A stretch of DNA of 5,389 nt from Pseudomonadales bacterium (GTDB taxonomy: Bacteria > Pseudomonadota > Gammaproteobacteria > Pseudomonadales > Pseudohongiellaceae): the NCBI GenBank assembly GCA_022360535.1, contig JAKSCP010000235.1:1-5389 (forward strand), read 5' to 3'. A program made the translations under genes and the position numbers. The notes beneath the pieces were generated by a model. It saw only the letters and a program-made list of their open reading frames with translations, had not been told where the DNA came from and made no database searches. This document shows positions 5,362 through 5,389 of this stretch, in pieces (within the stretch, counting starts at the first letter, position 1; every line of letters starts with the position of its first letter).

Positions 5362-5389
5362 GTTTGCATGCGGGAAATAATTTGCTGAA
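5343..5389 (-). CDS. Possible C-terminal end of a minus-strand gene, cut by the window edge
   Basis: Read from the right edge, one minus-strand frame gives QQIISRMQTLSEAE and then TAG at 5345-5343. The composition is that of a plausible helical protein tail, and the stop would lie 21 nt from the convergent stop of the small membrane protein gene. However, another minus-strand frame is also open across the same bases up to a stop in the gap, and 47 bases are far too few to prove coding. No family can be suggested. Confidence 0.25.
   Translation of the reverse strand, partial: QQIISRMQTLSEAE

Noticed and set aside
1..5389. A new defence, mobile or biosynthetic gene system
   Set aside because: The named genes are widespread metabolic genes. 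No recombinase, nuclease, toxin-antitoxin pair, repeat array, inverted terminal repeats or clustered partner enzymes were seen.

Overview
The window reads as an ordinary stretch of a gammaproteobacterial chromosome. The clearest pointers are PdxH and UbiX, which resemble the E. coli proteins along their whole length. The mix of a pyrophosphate-type phosphofructokinase, ubiX, a secreted MORN-repeat protein and a periplasmic serine hydrolase would suit a marine or other environmental gammaproteobacterium. That last placement is inference and I cannot name a genus.

Layout, left to right. A fructosamine-kinase family gene runs off the left edge on the minus strand. It is divergent from a secreted MORN-repeat protein on the plus strand, and the 68-bp gap between them holds a perfect TATAAT and a 10-bp palindrome. 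pdxH (pyridoxine/pyridoxamine 5'-phosphate oxidase) follows on the plus strand. It converges, with only 3 nt between stop codons, on a minus-strand PPi-dependent 6-phosphofructokinase gene. That gene is divergent, across a 160-bp gap, from ubiX (flavin prenyltransferase). A secreted beta-lactamase-fold serine hydrolase follows ubiX closely on the same strand. After a 218-bp gap with a candidate promoter comes a small two-helix membrane protein with a strong Shine-Dalgarno sequence. The right edge may hold the last codons of a minus-strand gene.

The named genes are mostly housekeeping and do not form one pathway: PLP supply (pdxH), reversible glycolysis (PPi-PFK), prenylated FMN for ubiquinone synthesis (ubiX) and repair or salvage of glycated amines (fructosamine kinase). 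The unassigned members are the MORN protein, the serine hydrolase and the small membrane protein, all probably exported or in the envelope. I saw no RNA gene, insertion sequence, CRISPR array or prophage signature, and no convincing evidence of a new multi-gene system. The points most worth a second look are the unusual GGGDS motif of the phosphofructokinase, the exported MORN protein with its compact divergent control region, and an alanine in the FMN-binding loop of UbiX.
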